From Roseivirga sp. 4D4 (GTDB lineage Bacteria > Bacteroidota > Bacteroidia > Cytophagales > Cyclobacteriaceae), in contig NZ_MDGP01000001.1 in NCBI RefSeq assembly GCF_001747095.1, forward strand, positions 2,277,001 through 2,341,000: 64,000 bases of DNA. Direction: 5' to 3'. The notes beneath the pieces are model-generated. The model saw nothing but the letters and a program-made list of their open reading frames with translations, did no database searches and was not told the DNA's origin. The position numbers and the translations under genes are program-made. Shown piece after piece: positions 56,001-64,000 of this stretch. The first letter of the stretch is position 1; every line of letters starts with the position of its first letter.

Positions 56001-56462
56001 CAGGTTTTCGCCTGTAGCAAAGTCACATCGCTCTACCATATCATTGATCATACCTTGTAAACCCATTGCACGACCATCATCCGGAGAGTAAATTCGGGTC
56101 ACCCCATATTCCATTAACTCTTTAATCTCTTCAGGAAGAATTACTCCTCCCCCTCCACCAAAGATGCGAATATGCTCAGCTCCCTTTTCTTTCAAAAGGT
56201 CATACATATATTTGAAGTACTCATTATGACCTCCCTGGTATGAGGTCATTGCAATGGCCTGTGCATCTTCCTGAATGGCTGTATTAACAACCTCCTCTAC
56301 ACTTCTATCATGCCCTAGATGGATCACTTCACAACCTGTGGATTGGATAATCCTTCGCATGATATTAATCGCTGCATCATGCCCATCAAACAATGAGGCT
56401 GCTGTAACGATTCTGATCTTGTTTTTAGGCTTATATGGCGCTACGTCTTGCATATGGTTCAC
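53073..56462 (-). CDS. icmF: Fused isobutyryl-CoA mutase IcmF
   Basis: The 1129-residue protein joins three units seen separately in classical enzymes: a B12-binding domain (1-140; [14 protein letters not shown] with D26 and H28), a MeaB-like G-protein domain (about 195-420; P-loop GTGGAGKS at 206-213, [16 protein letters not shown]) and the acyl-CoA mutase barrel (about 560-1129; [41 protein letters not shown]). It interconverts isobutyryl-CoA and n-butyryl-CoA (or isovaleryl/pivalyl-CoA) using adenosylcobalamin; the built-in G domain protects the cofactor. It belongs to branched-chain amino acid or fatty acid turnover. Confidence 0.95.
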   Translation of the reverse strand: MNHMQDVAPYKPKNKIRIVTAASLFDGHDAAINIMRRIIQSTGCEVIHLGHDRSVEEVVNTAIQEDAQAIAMTSYQGGHNEYFKYMYDLLKEKGAEHIRIFGGGGGVILPEEIKELMEYGVTRIYSPDDGRAMGLQGMINDMVERCDFATGENLNGEVNHIAEKDVKSIARVISAAENFPEASKAHLDQVHEMATKVEAPVLGITGTGGAGKSSLVDELVRRFLIDFKDKNIAIVSVDPSKRKTGGALLGDRIRMNSINNERVYMRSLATRQSNLALSKHVREAVQVLKAAQYDLIILETSGIGQSDTEILDHSDVSLYVMTPEYGAATQLEKIDMLDFADVIALNKFDKRGALDALRDVKKQYQRNHGLWTVNVDEMPVFGTIASQFNDPGMNSLYKVIMDKVVERTGTELNSTFEITNEMSEKIFVIPPKRTRYLSEISENNRAYDSKALSQADIADKLYGLHKSIETLENSEIEDKDRLIKGLQESFEKIKLDFDPHNWQLIEQWEEKKKKYTDPVYSFKVRDKEIKIQTHSESLSHTQIPKVSLPKFRSWGDVLRWSLQENVPGEFPYTAGIYPFKREGEDPTRMFAGEGGPERTNRRFHYVSLGMPAARLSTAFDSVTLYGNDPDHRPDIYGKIGNAGVSICCLDDAKKLYSGFDLSNPTTSVSMTINGPAPMLLGFFMNAAIDQQCEVYIKENGLEKEVEAKIKKIYEDKGVARPQYQGELPEGNNGLGLMLLGVTGDQVLPAEVYEPIKAKTLSVVRGTVQADILKEDQAQNTCIFSTEFALRLMGDVQQYFIEQSVRNFYSVSISGYHIAEAGANPITQLAFTLANGFTYVEYYLSRGMDINAFGPNLSFFFSNGIDPEYAVIGRVARRIWAKALKHKYGANPRAQMLKYHIQTSGRSLHAQEIDFNDIRTTLQALYAIYDNCNSLHTNAYDEAITTPTEESVRRAMAIQLIINKELGLAKNENPMQGSFITEELTDLVEEAVLVEFDRITERGGVLGAMETMYQRSKIQEESLYYETLKHTGEFPIIGVNTFLSSKGSPTVLPKEVIRATEEEKEYQITMLNQLHEGNASRTEEIIKRLQTAAIQNENLFEELMEACKYCSLGQITSALFEVGGQYRRNM

Positions 56463-56569
56463 AGGTATAAACGGTCTGCAAATTTAGGCAAAAAGAATGG
56501 TTTTCCTAACACTTGTTAGGCATGGTTATTTTAAGAGAAAACAGTATATTTAGTCATAATACACACAAT

Positions 56570-57325
56570 ATGCGATCGCTTATAAGCTCCTACACCGGAA
56601 TGGAAACTTCCATATCCAATGAGAAATTGAGATCAATTGCAGGCGCACTTCTAAACAACCTTTATCTGGACCAGGAAGTACCAAAAGAAAAATTAGCTGA
56701 GCTCACTTTTGAATCAGAATTTCAAAGCCTTTTAGAACCACAAGAGAAACTTATTAAAATGTCTAAGAAAGAACATATAGATAGCTTTTTCAAAGATGGA
56801 ACACTAAGACTAGGGACTTTCAAAGATTATCAAAAATCTGAAAATGAAGAGATTGGAGACAAGAGCGAAGGATGTCTCTTAGTAATCGGAAGAAACTCTA
56901 AAAGAACTGGCATAGCACACATTTCATCAGGCTTCAACAACTTTGTTTTCTGCTGCTTCGATGGTGAAGCAGACCAAACACTGGTAGGTAAATTTGATTA
57001 TGATGACTACTTTTTTATAGACAACCCCAATGGTTTCGCCCAAGCCATAGCCGACCGTTTACCTTGTCCAAATATTTATAGGTCTAGATGCGTTTATAGA
57101 AATGATAAGGTTTTGGTTGGCACGCCTCCACCAAATTTCAATTTCTATAAAATGTCTCATGAATTAAGGAATCTCGTGAACTGGGGCCAATATTTCATAA
57201 AGCCTGTCAGGTTTTCACATCAAAAAGAATATAGGTTCATATGGGAATTAGATGAGGACATAGATGAGCCTTTTCTAATGAAATGTCCGGAAGCCGTTGA
57301 ATATTGTAGTAGGCCTGCTTACTAA
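56570..57325 (+). CDS. Orphan protein of unknown function
   Basis: A 251-residue (from ATG 56570) soluble protein, without a signal peptide. Residues about 65-95 (KEHIDSFFKDGTLRLGTFKDYQKSENEEIGDKSEG) and 205-235 (YFIKPVRFSHQKEYRFIWEL) are strongly reminiscent of DUF2971-like proteins, in which the arginine-rich KEYRF segment is conserved. A 270-residue version starting at 56513 is also open, but lacks good initiation signals. It stands alone between icmF and the patatin gene, and its base composition is more AT-rich by eye than the neighbours. DUF2971-like proteins are found in defence-related contexts; no more can be said. Confidence 0.62.
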   Translation: MRSLISSYTGMETSISNEKLRSIAGALLNNLYLDQEVPKEKLAELTFESEFQSLLEPQEKLIKMSKKEHIDSFFKDGTLRLGTFKDYQKSENEEIGDKSEGCLLVIGRNSKRTGIAHISSGFNNFVFCCFDGEADQTLVGKFDYDDYFFIDNPNGFAQAIADRLPCPNIYRSRCVYRNDKVLVGTPPPNFNFYKMSHELRNLVNWGQYFIKPVRFSHQKEYRFIWELDEDIDEPFLMKCPEAVEYCSRPAY

Positions 57326-57357
57326 AGAATTTTCAAGATCTGCAACAGTCTCTAACG

Positions 57358-59556
57358 CTATTCATTGGACTCTGAAAGGCTTCTGAGGATGTTTTGATTC
57401 TTTTTTTGATGAATGGCTCGGATGATATTCCTTTTTTCGATTTCAGTCAATCGCCAGCTCAATGAGGCCCTGTGCTCAAATGGGTTCTCTGTTCCATATT
57501 GAAATTCAACTCTGCGCAAGTGCTCCCCTAGAGCTGCCTTTGTTAATTCAAAAAATTGATCATTCTTAATGGTCTGCACCTTATCCCAACTGGAGTATGC
57601 AGATTGAATGGGTGAAAAGAACCTTTCGAGTACATTTTGACCTTCGACTGGGCCTAACTCTTCGTTTTTCTCAGAATCTCTTATCGACATCAATACAACC
57701 TCGCTGGTGTTTTCCAAAATCCAGTCTTTGAACACATTCAGAAAAATCAGCGCATCGACAACACCGTAGTTATCAGAAATGCCAGCATCCGCAATTTTGA
57801 TTGGGGGACTTGTTGGTAAAGTGATCGTTGGGGTGATGTACGGGAAAGTGGCGCTCATTCGCAATGCGGTTAAAAAGCGTAGACTATCGGCCTGTTGTTC
57901 TTTTAATAATGAACGGAAATCTACTCCCTGAACAATGCTCTTCTCATTCGGTCGAAGATTGAGGAAACTCACGGGTTGTGGCGATATATAAAGTTTTCGA
58001 CCGTCATTTGTAATCAAAGGACTCACCAGCAGCGCTGGAATGTCTCCAGAAAATTCTGCCTCACGATATGCCGATATGGGTCGATTCAACATTCCTCCCA
58101 AGTTCTCGCTTAGGTTATTTTCAAATTCATATCCTCGCTCCCGTTTGTAGCGCTGACCTCCGTATTTGAACTTTCTGGCTTTATAAAAAATATCATTGAT
58201 CAGTAGTGAGAAGATGAGAGGATTCAACAACTCCTTTCCCATTTCCTCTGCGTGAACTTTATCTTGAGGATTCTTATTGCTCCAGAAAAGATCACGGTAA
58301 AAGGCGGCCCCAACCAAGCCTCCGGAAGCTCCTGAAATTAAGACCGTCTCATTCATCAGGTTTCCACTCAAGACAGAATCCACATGCTGCAATACATTCA
58401 TGGTCCAAAGTGCCGATCGCTGACCACCACCACTCACGGCAATGAGCGTCATTCTTGGCTTTTCTTCTCCAGATTTAATTTTCCAATTTTCAAGCATCTG
58501 CAACCAATGCGCCTTCGATTTCTCTATCTCGGATTGACTACTGAGTTTTTCAATGGTCGCCAGCGAGTAATCCGCTTTTTCTACGGTGTAGTCCAAACCG
58601 TATGCCGGGTACTGATAACCCCAATTCAACTGACTGGAAAGGATATTAAACAAAAAGAACAAGGCGATTACTGCAGTTACAACCCAAGAACGTAGCCAGA
58701 AGCTGAAGGCCCCGGTTGCCATCACAATCATGGTGAACAGGAATATTCCCGAGGCTGCAGCAGGTATTTGGAAAATCGGGGATGACTGAAATATGCCCAG
58801 GAGAATTAGAATCACCAAAAGCAACAATTCAATGATAATCGCATTGCGCTGGTTTTGCTTGAAGATACCGAGGATCGCAATCCGATCATAATACTTCTCA
58901 AATCGTCTGGTTGAGTGATGTTTCAGTTTTAATGAAAAGTAATAGTCTACTTTCACTTTGGACTTACGCATTTTCCTCAACTGCCTAAAAGCGTTATATC
59001 TAGTCTTTTGAGAACGCTTTAATGGACGCTTTTCCTTATTGCGCATCACCTTTTGAATGTCTCGATTCGTTCGAGAGAAATAGACAAACAGAAAACTAAG
59101 CATAAAAATGACTCCAGAAAGCAGCCCTAAAATACCCATGGCAATCTGAGGACCTTCGTACAACTCTGCCGTGTCTTGAAAGACTATAATCCTCTGAATA
59201 TAGAAAATCAAGAAGGCAATGGGAATCAACGAATTATTGAGGCAATAATGAGAAAAGGGTCTCGGTAAAGTGCCGAGAAAAGGAAACCGAAAGCCATCAA
59301 GTATATAACTGGTAATATTGAAAGCCATGGAAAAACCAGCTAGCGCCACGCCAATGATCAGAAAGCCCCAGAAACCAACTTCATCCATATAAATGGGATC
59401 TAAAAAAAGGAAGGGAATACCAAGTGCTTTACCAAAACGGCCATCTACAATCGAAAACAGTATAAACCAATAGAATAAAAGAAACTGATTGTGCTTGACA
59501 TGCACTAAAAGCAGCTTGATTGGAAAGCTATTTAAGAAAGCCTTAAGTATTTTCAA
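57358..59556 (-). CDS. Membrane-anchored patatin-like phospholipase
   Basis: A 732-residue protein with an N-terminal membrane domain of about 310 residues (helices near 25-35, 60-80, 108-122, 140-160, 242-256, 270-285 and 290-305), interrupted by a basic cytosolic loop (164-235), and a C-terminal patatin domain (about 365-700). The catalytic serine S411 is in GASGG, the oxyanion block is VSGGGQRSALW (374-385), and the catalytic aspartate D590 is in IADAGISDNYG. It would hydrolyse lipids at the inner membrane. It overlaps the THUMP methyltransferase by 4 bases. Fusion to such a large membrane part is unusual. Confidence 0.85.
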   Translation of the reverse strand: MKILKAFLNSFPIKLLLVHVKHNQFLLFYWFILFSIVDGRFGKALGIPFLFLDPIYMDEVGFWGFLIIGVALAGFSMAFNITSYILDGFRFPFLGTLPRPFSHYCLNNSLIPIAFLIFYIQRIIVFQDTAELYEGPQIAMGILGLLSGVIFMLSFLFVYFSRTNRDIQKVMRNKEKRPLKRSQKTRYNAFRQLRKMRKSKVKVDYYFSLKLKHHSTRRFEKYYDRIAILGIFKQNQRNAIIIELLLLVILILLGIFQSSPIFQIPAAASGIFLFTMIVMATGAFSFWLRSWVVTAVIALFFLFNILSSQLNWGYQYPAYGLDYTVEKADYSLATIEKLSSQSEIEKSKAHWLQMLENWKIKSGEEKPRMTLIAVSGGGQRSALWTMNVLQHVDSVLSGNLMNETVLISGASGGLVGAAFYRDLFWSNKNPQDKVHAEEMGKELLNPLIFSLLINDIFYKARKFKYGGQRYKRERGYEFENNLSENLGGMLNRPISAYREAEFSGDIPALLVSPLITNDGRKLYISPQPVSFLNLRPNEKSIVQGVDFRSLLKEQQADSLRFLTALRMSATFPYITPTITLPTSPPIKIADAGISDNYGVVDALIFLNVFKDWILENTSEVVLMSIRDSEKNEELGPVEGQNVLERFFSPIQSAYSSWDKVQTIKNDQFFELTKAALGEHLRRVEFQYGTENPFEHRASLSWRLTEIEKRNIIRAIHQKKNQNILRSLSESNE

Positions 59557-60722
59557 TCGCGAATTTTCTTTGTCCCTTGATAAAGTTCGTATTTCAATAA
59601 TCTACATTCAATTCTTGCATTGAAGAAAGGAATTTTTGCTGATGTCCGCAGCCCAATCCTCTTAGCTAAGTTAAGATTACCTGTAAATACAAAACCGGTA
59701 TATCCTTTACAACGCTGTTTAAAGAAGTCCCCTATGGCAGTGTATATTTCTTCCAAATCCTTGTCGGCTCCCAGTCTTTCCCCATACTCCGGATTCATCA
59801 TTACCACACCTGGAGCTTCCGGAACTGGGGTTTCCCTAAAGTCACAAAGCTCGAAATCAATCAGGTGATCCACACCGGCCGTCTGCGCGTTCTGCTTGGC
59901 AGACCAAATGGCATTCTTACTCATGTCAGAAGCAATGATCTTAAAATTGGGAGAAGGCTTAATTTGAAGTCTGGCCAGCCTCTGATAACCTTCCCATGAA
60001 TCTTTGTCATAACCCTTCAGGTGCATAAAGCCAAAGTTCTCCCTCAATAAACCAGGGGCTTTATTAATGGCCATGAGAGCCGCCTCAATGGCCAATGTGC
60101 CACTACCGCACATTGGATTGACAAAGTGACTTTCCTTATCCCAGTCGGAAGCTATAATGGTTGACGCAGCCAGAGATTCGATCATTGGCGCCTTAAATGG
60201 TATTCTTCTATAACCATGTTTGGAAATCGTATTGCCGGACGTATCGAAGTAGAGACGCACCTGATCTTCCTTCCAGTAGAGATGGATCACTACATGGTCA
60301 CGGTTTGGGCCTGAGTCAGGACGCTTACCTGTTACTTCGATCAGGCGATCGGCAATGGCATCCTTAACTCTTACGTTTGCAAAACGATCGTCTTTGATGT
60401 GCTCATTTCTTACGAAAGAGGTCACAGAGAAATAGCTATCGTTATGCAGGTAGTTTTCCCATGGAATAGACTTAACCCTTTTGTACAGGTCATTGGCTGT
60501 ATTCGCTCTAAACCTTTGTAATTGAAAAAGCACACGCCCAGCGGTCCTCAAGTACATATTGAGCCGAAGGCAGTCATCCATATAACCCGAAATCTCAACT
60601 TCAGATATGCTCTTACTGGTTACCTCATAATCGAGGGCTTCAACTTCTTTGGCCAACCATTCGCTTTGCTTGGGGAAGCAGGTGATAACGATGGCACTTT
60701 TATATGGAAATACACTACTCAT
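59553..60722 (-). CDS. THUMP domain RNA methyltransferase (RlmL/YpsC type)
   Basis: A 389-residue class I methyltransferase. The N-terminal THUMP domain (about 1-165) reads SAIVITCFPKQSEWLAKEVEAL to VVIHLYWKEDQVRLYFDTSG; the catalytic domain has the SAM motif NPMCGSGTLAIEAAL (202-216) and the N2-guanine/adenine motif NPEYGERLG (310-318). It is the YpsC/RlmL-N type that makes m2G in 23S rRNA. The start overlaps nothing upstream; it is the first gene of a two-gene unit with the patatin, coupled by a 4-base ATGA overlap. Confidence 0.94.
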   Translation of the reverse strand: MSSVFPYKSAIVITCFPKQSEWLAKEVEALDYEVTSKSISEVEISGYMDDCLRLNMYLRTAGRVLFQLQRFRANTANDLYKRVKSIPWENYLHNDSYFSVTSFVRNEHIKDDRFANVRVKDAIADRLIEVTGKRPDSGPNRDHVVIHLYWKEDQVRLYFDTSGNTISKHGYRRIPFKAPMIESLAASTIIASDWDKESHFVNPMCGSGTLAIEAALMAINKAPGLLRENFGFMHLKGYDKDSWEGYQRLARLQIKPSPNFKIIASDMSKNAIWSAKQNAQTAGVDHLIDFELCDFRETPVPEAPGVVMMNPEYGERLGADKDLEEIYTAIGDFFKQRCKGYTGFVFTGNLNLAKRIGLRTSAKIPFFNARIECRLLKYELYQGTKKIRD

Positions 60723-60834
60723 TAAAGGCGAAATACGTCAGATCGTCAGTCATTCAAAAATAATCTAAGGCTTTTCGCTCAAAGCCTTTAAATGTCATGA
60801 TTGAATTTTAACTTCGCAGTCCTAAATTACTGAT

Positions 60835-61338
60835 ATGCAAAACTGGTTTACTTGTAAGGTTAAATACCAAAAAGAAGACGAAAACGGCCGTGTTAAAAAT
60901 GTAACTGAGACCTACTTGGCGGATGCCCTCTCTTTTACTGAAGCTGAAGCCAAAATCTATGAAGAAATTGGCCAACGTGTAATGGGTGAATTTCAGGTGA
61001 CCAGTATAGCCAAAAGTAAAATCGTAGACGTTTTTGAATATCCAGGAGGCGATGTATTCTATCAGGCAAAAATCTCATACATGGTAGGTGATGCCGATAG
61101 TGGTAAAGAAAAGAAGGTAACCAACCTTATGATTGTTCATGCTGATGACATTAAAATGGCTTGGGAACGTATACACGAAAGCCTGAATAATATGCTAGTG
61201 ACTTTTGTAGTGCCTGAGATCAAGGAATCTCCCGTCTTGGAGGTGTTTCATCATGTAAAATCAGATGAGGAGAGAATTCCTGATCACCTGACTCCAGTTG
61301 CCGAACTAGAAACCGAAGAAGATGAACAAGACATTTGA
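60835..61338 (+). CDS. DUF4494 protein
   Basis: A 167-residue cytosolic protein, conserved in Bacteroidota as DUF4494. It opens with QNWFTCKVKYQKEDENGRVKNVTETYLADALSF-type sequence (residues 2-34), continues with EAEAKIYEEIGQRVMGEFQVTSI, and ends in an acidic tail (AELETEEDEQDI). Function is unknown, but the family is common in the phylum. The next small gene overlaps its last 17 bases. Confidence 0.9.
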   Translation: MQNWFTCKVKYQKEDENGRVKNVTETYLADALSFTEAEAKIYEEIGQRVMGEFQVTSIAKSKIVDVFEYPGGDVFYQAKISYMVGDADSGKEKKVTNLMIVHADDIKMAWERIHESLNNMLVTFVVPEIKESPVLEVFHHVKSDEERIPDHLTPVAELETEEDEQDI

Positions 61339-61582
61339 TAACGTTTCGGCAAGCACTTTCACTTGCCTGGGTACAAAGTTGCAAGAACAAGGCCTTTCAT
61401 TCGAGGGAACTTCAGGGTATCTAAGCAAAAACGGAATCTCTACCGATTATCACTTTGACGAAGCGGCCCAAACTCTTTCTATCACAAATCTCGAAGTAGG
61501 GTTTCCGGCCTCCCTTGTCGGCATGAATGCGGACAAGGTGATGGGAATTTTGGAGACAGCCATTAATGACTGTAGGGCCTAA
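61322..61582 (+). CDS. Small acidic protein overlapping the DUF4494 gene
   Basis: An 86-residue soluble protein (MNKTFDNVSASTFTCLGTKLQ to the end AINDCRA) with two cysteines at each end (about 15 and 84). Its ATG lies 17 bases inside the DUF4494 gene, in another frame, so it is translated with it. The pattern of alternating strands and one helix does not match a family I know. A bidirectional terminator follows. Confidence 0.7.
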   Translation: MNKTFDNVSASTFTCLGTKLQEQGLSFEGTSGYLSKNGISTDYHFDEAAQTLSITNLEVGFPASLVGMNADKVMGILETAINDCRA

Positions 61583-61586
61583 AGGC

Positions 61587-61615
61587 AAAGAGACTAGTAC
61601 CAGCTAGCCTCTTTT
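61587..61615. terminator. Bidirectional terminator between convergent genes
   Basis: AAAGAGACTAG (61587-61597) and CTAGCCTCTTT (61604-61614) pair over 11 bp with one mismatch (a G-U pair on the minus strand), with T-rich flanks on both strands. It lies between the stops at 61582 and 61633. Confidence 0.65.
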
Positions 61616-61632
61616 ATACCGATCACCGATCA

Positions 61633-62007
61633 TTAAATTAAGTCTTCGTCCTTTGTCAGGCTCTGCTCTAAGAGTGTCAGCCGCTGCTGTATTTCCAACA
61701 AATTGGCCGTTCTCAGCCGCATAAACCTCCCTATGGTCATAACTATGGCCACAATTAGACTGAACACCCCTAAGATGATAAGAAAAGGGACAAGGGTAGA
61801 AGTTACACTCTCGTATGAAATAACTCCCTTTTTATAAAGACTAATATGCCGGCTAAAGTCCATAAAGGTTAGCACCATAAACGCACAAACCACTAGGAGT
61901 GTAGTGGCCCAGGCAGCCGTGCTAATTCTACTTATCGACTTATCTTTTCGCTTCTCCCTCTCGATCATTTTCCAGACGGCATCATTACTTTTTTCAATTT
62001 CATTCAT
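61633..62007 (-). CDS. Small two-helix membrane protein, possible anti-sigma partner
   Basis: A 124-residue protein with a charged N-terminal 32 residues (MNEIEKSNDAVWKMIEREKRKDKSISR), two membrane helices (about 33-48 and 70-92) and a C-terminal coil (RLRTANLLEIQQRLTLLEQSLTKDED). Its start overlaps the ECF sigma gene by 8 bases, so they are coupled. A short cytosolic N-terminus followed by membrane segments fits a membrane-bound sigma regulator, but no anti-sigma family signature is seen. Confidence 0.78.
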   Translation of the reverse strand: MNEIEKSNDAVWKMIEREKRKDKSISRISTAAWATTLLVVCAFMVLTFMDFSRHISLYKKGVISYESVTSTLVPFLIILGVFSLIVAIVMTIGRFMRLRTANLLEIQQRLTLLEQSLTKDEDLI

Positions 62008-62575
62008 GACTTAATATTTTAGTTTCTAACAATTCTCTAATCTTCAATTTCCCATTATAAATTCTTGATTTAACGGTGCCCAGCGAACAACCCAGGATAA
62101 AGGCTATTTCCGTATAGTCCATTCCTTCGAAGAAGTTCAATACAATCACTTCCCTGAGTTTGGGAGATAAACCATCCAAGGAAAGCTTCAAAAGGTCGGA
62201 CTTGTTAAAGTCTACCTCATCAAAAGGCATTTGCACTTCCAGCGGTTTATCGGGCTTCATGATTTCATGGAGCTCTCTCAACCTTTTGGAACTCTTGAAG
62301 TAATCGAGGGCCTTATTTCTCGCAACTTGAAACAGCCACGCCTTAAACCTTCTAGCATCTGCAAGGGTGGCTATCTGCCGGTAAACTTGCAGCCAAACTT
62401 CCTGATTCAAGTCTTGCGCTATTTCGGAGTCCGTTAAATTCTTCAAGAAGACCAATGTGCTTTGATTGAAGCGCTCGTACAGCTCTCCAAATGCTGGCTC
62501 ATTTCCTGCTTGACACCTCAGTATGAGGAGTTTCAGCTTTAGGTCCGTTCTTCTTGATGCTTGACTTTCTGTCAT
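62000..62575 (-). CDS. ECF RNA polymerase sigma factor
   Basis: A 191-residue sigma-70 family protein with region 2 (PAFGELYERFNQSTLVFLKNLTDSEIAQDLNQEVWLQVYRQIATL, about 30-75, and ARNKALDYFKSSKR) and region 4 (DGLSPKLREVIVLNFFEGMDYTEIAFILGCSLGTVKSRIYNGKLKIRELL, about 135-180). An ATG at 62629 lies 18 codons further upstream; the start MTESQASRR at 62575 fits the family better. It is followed, with an 8-base overlap, by a small membrane protein that may control it. Confidence 0.92.
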   Translation of the reverse strand: MTESQASRRTDLKLKLLILRCQAGNEPAFGELYERFNQSTLVFLKNLTDSEIAQDLNQEVWLQVYRQIATLADARRFKAWLFQVARNKALDYFKSSKRLRELHEIMKPDKPLEVQMPFDEVDFNKSDLLKLSLDGLSPKLREVIVLNFFEGMDYTEIAFILGCSLGTVKSRIYNGKLKIRELLETKILSHE

Positions 62576-62709
62576 CCTAAATTTCTCGCCCCTTAAGACG
62601 ACTAAGAATTTTGATAGTTCAATTTGCAAGAAAGTTTTTGTAAGCCACCCTATAGTAGAAAGCCGGTAATGTTTGTGGTAGATTAATATATTTACTCATC
62701 CGAAACACT

Positions 62710-64000
62710 ATGAATATTCTAAAAGGAGATCTCAATGAAATCTGGGGGAAAGAGAAGATCAAAAATCTTTTCGAACCCGTAGACATCTCTTCAATAGTAG
62801 TTTTCAGGATCGTTTTTGGAGCCATCATGCTCTGGGAAGTGACCCGATACTTCAGATATAATTGGATCTATAGGTATTGGGTCGAGCCAGAATTCAATTT
62901 CAGTTATGGGCCGTTTAATTTTCAACCCCTACCTGAACAATACATGTATGGTTTATGGTATGTTTTGGGTGTTTTAGCAGCCTTTATACTTATCGGTTTT
63001 CTGTATAGGATCAGCACAGTGCTGTTTTTCATACTCTTCTCCTACACCTTCCTGCTGGAGCAAGCACGTTACCTCAACCACTTCTATTTAGTCGTCATCA
63101 TCAGTTTTGTTTTAATCTTCCTTCCGGCTCATCGCAACTTTTCTATAGACAGTCTAATTTTTAAGCGGATCAGGTCGGTTTTAATACCCAATTGGAGCCT
63201 TTGGCTCGTAAGGTTTACCATTGCCATTCCCTATTTCTTTGGTGGTGTTGCCAAAATTAATCCTGACTGGTTACGTGGCTATCCGCTTAGTAATTGGTTA
63301 CTGTCGGATATGGACTTCCCTATCATTGGTCAGTTCTTTGATCAGCGATGGATGGTGTTATTTATGTCCTACTCTGGCTTGTTACTAGACTTATTAATTG
63401 TTCCAGCATTGCTTTTCAAGCGAACCCGACTAGCTGGCTTCATAATAATCTCTCTTTTTCATTTAATGAATGACCAACTCTTCAGCATTGGCATTTTTCC
63501 TTGGTTTATGATGCTAGCGACCACGGTCTTCTTTGCACCGGACTGGCCTAAGAAACTATTTTCCAAGTTTGGTCTTCAGCCAACCAGAAAATTGGAGACA
63601 AATAATTACACTTCTCCCAGGCCGATCGTGAGAAAAGTAGTGATTTCTGGTCTTGTACTTTTTGCAGCTGTACAGATACTAATGCCTTTCAGGCATTTGT
63701 TCATCCCCGGAAATGTCCACTGGACGGAAGAAGGACACCGATACGCCTGGCATATGAAACTGAGAGGGAAATCTGGCATCACCAGATTCTATATTGAGGA
63801 AGAAGGCTCAGGGGAAAGAATACAGATTCGCACCGATGGATTTATGGAAGATTGGCAAGCCAGTAAGATGGATGGTAAACCCTATATGATCTGGGAGTTT
63901 GCACAACATATCCAAAAAGAGTTCAGGCTTATGGGCTCAAATGTTAAAGTCTATGTGGATGCCTGGGCCTCACTGAATGGCCGCGCATATCAACAACTGA
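62710..64000 (+). CDS. HTTM/vitamin K-dependent gamma-carboxylase-like protein, partial
   Basis: The frame is open from ATG 62710 to the window edge (430 codons), so the C-terminus is missing; the last visible block, SLNGRAYQQL, is near the usual end of the family. The N-terminal half has the membrane-helix layout of HTTM proteins, with YLNHFYLVV and the catalytic-lysine block FFGGVAKINPDWLRGYPLSNWL (K182, aligned with Lys218 of human gamma-glutamyl carboxylase), and LMNDQLFSIGIFPWFM. The family carboxylates glutamate in protein substrates in vertebrates; in bacteria the substrate is unknown. Confidence 0.9.
   Translation, partial: MNILKGDLNEIWGKEKIKNLFEPVDISSIVVFRIVFGAIMLWEVTRYFRYNWIYRYWVEPEFNFSYGPFNFQPLPEQYMYGLWYVLGVLAAFILIGFLYRISTVLFFILFSYTFLLEQARYLNHFYLVVIISFVLIFLPAHRNFSIDSLIFKRIRSVLIPNWSLWLVRFTIAIPYFFGGVAKINPDWLRGYPLSNWLLSDMDFPIIGQFFDQRWMVLFMSYSGLLLDLLIVPALLFKRTRLAGFIIISLFHLMNDQLFSIGIFPWFMMLATTVFFAPDWPKKLFSKFGLQPTRKLETNNYTSPRPIVRKVVISGLVLFAAVQILMPFRHLFIPGNVHWTEEGHRYAWHMKLRGKSGITRFYIEEEGSGERIQIRTDGFMEDWQASKMDGKPYMIWEFAQHIQKEFRLMGSNVKVYVDAWASLNGRAYQQL

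Noticed and set aside
1..64000. Search for tRNA, rRNA, insertion sequences, prophage genes and CRISPR arrays
   Set aside because: No cloverleaf with a T-loop consensus, no transposase or integrase, and no regularly spaced identical repeats were seen by eye.

Overview
The window looks like chromosomal DNA of a marine or free-living Bacteroidota, most likely order Cytophagales (Roseivirga/Fulvivirga-like; genus not determinable by eye). The reasons are the families present (DUF4494, DUF5916, DUF4199, LytTR regulators, FtsX-type permeases without an adjacent ATPase, a propeller/PKD protein with a type IX-like C-terminal sorting region, the fused mutase IcmF, HTTM carboxylase), promoter -7 boxes of the Bacteroidetes type TAnnTTTG, weak Shine-Dalgarno sequences and a moderate GC content. 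No rRNA, tRNA, insertion sequence, prophage or CRISPR array was seen. Coding density is high and the genes fall into short operons on both strands.

Layout: 1-4.5 kb, edge of a minus-strand gene, a secreted protein and ChaN-like protein, then an AI-2E type permease and an M20 peptidase. 4.5-9.7 kb, a small haem-protein-like membrane protein, a zinc alcohol dehydrogenase, an FtsX permease and two tandem secreted DsrE proteins. 9.8-11.7 kb, a TetR regulator with a perfect palindromic operator and a FabF synthase. 11.7-16.0 kb, a four-gene minus-strand operon for secreted proteins ending in an 810-residue leucine-rich repeat protein. 16.3-22.7 kb, two lipoproteins, then MetZ, CinA, a lipoyl E2 acyltransferase and a thioredoxin/TPR protein.

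22.7-28.5 kb is the most distinctive region: a plus-strand light/DNA-repair island with a SAP/DUF6434 protein, a DUF2805/TIGR03643 protein, a FAD-domain photolyase with an extra C-terminal domain, a photolyase/cryptochrome with a rebuilt FAD pocket, a flavin reductase, a 45-residue DUF2256 zinc-finger protein and a PhrB/FeS-BCP type photolyase that has only one cysteine and so cannot hold the family's iron-sulphur cluster. Most of these genes overlap by a few bases or nearly touch, which suggests co-expression.

28.5-40.6 kb: a short ExbB/TolQ-like protein, a membrane LytTR regulator, a secreted propeller protein, a second FtsX permease, a double-cupin protein, the biotin genes bioD-bioA coupled to a lipoprotein, and a hybrid histidine kinase. 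40.6-49 kb: a DUF5916 outer-membrane protein, OsmC, a VWA lipoprotein, a DUF5995 gene whose start codon lies in a 17-bp hairpin, DUF1684, DUF4199 with a membrane-tethered LuxR regulator, and an ECF sigma factor with its YCII partner.

49-64 kb: a divergent MocR-regulator/flavin-oxidase pair, a methyltransferase, the 1129-residue IcmF, an orphan protein, a membrane-anchored patatin translationally coupled to a THUMP RNA methyltransferase, DUF4494, an ECF sigma factor with a short membrane protein, and a vitamin K-dependent carboxylase-like gene cut by the window edge.
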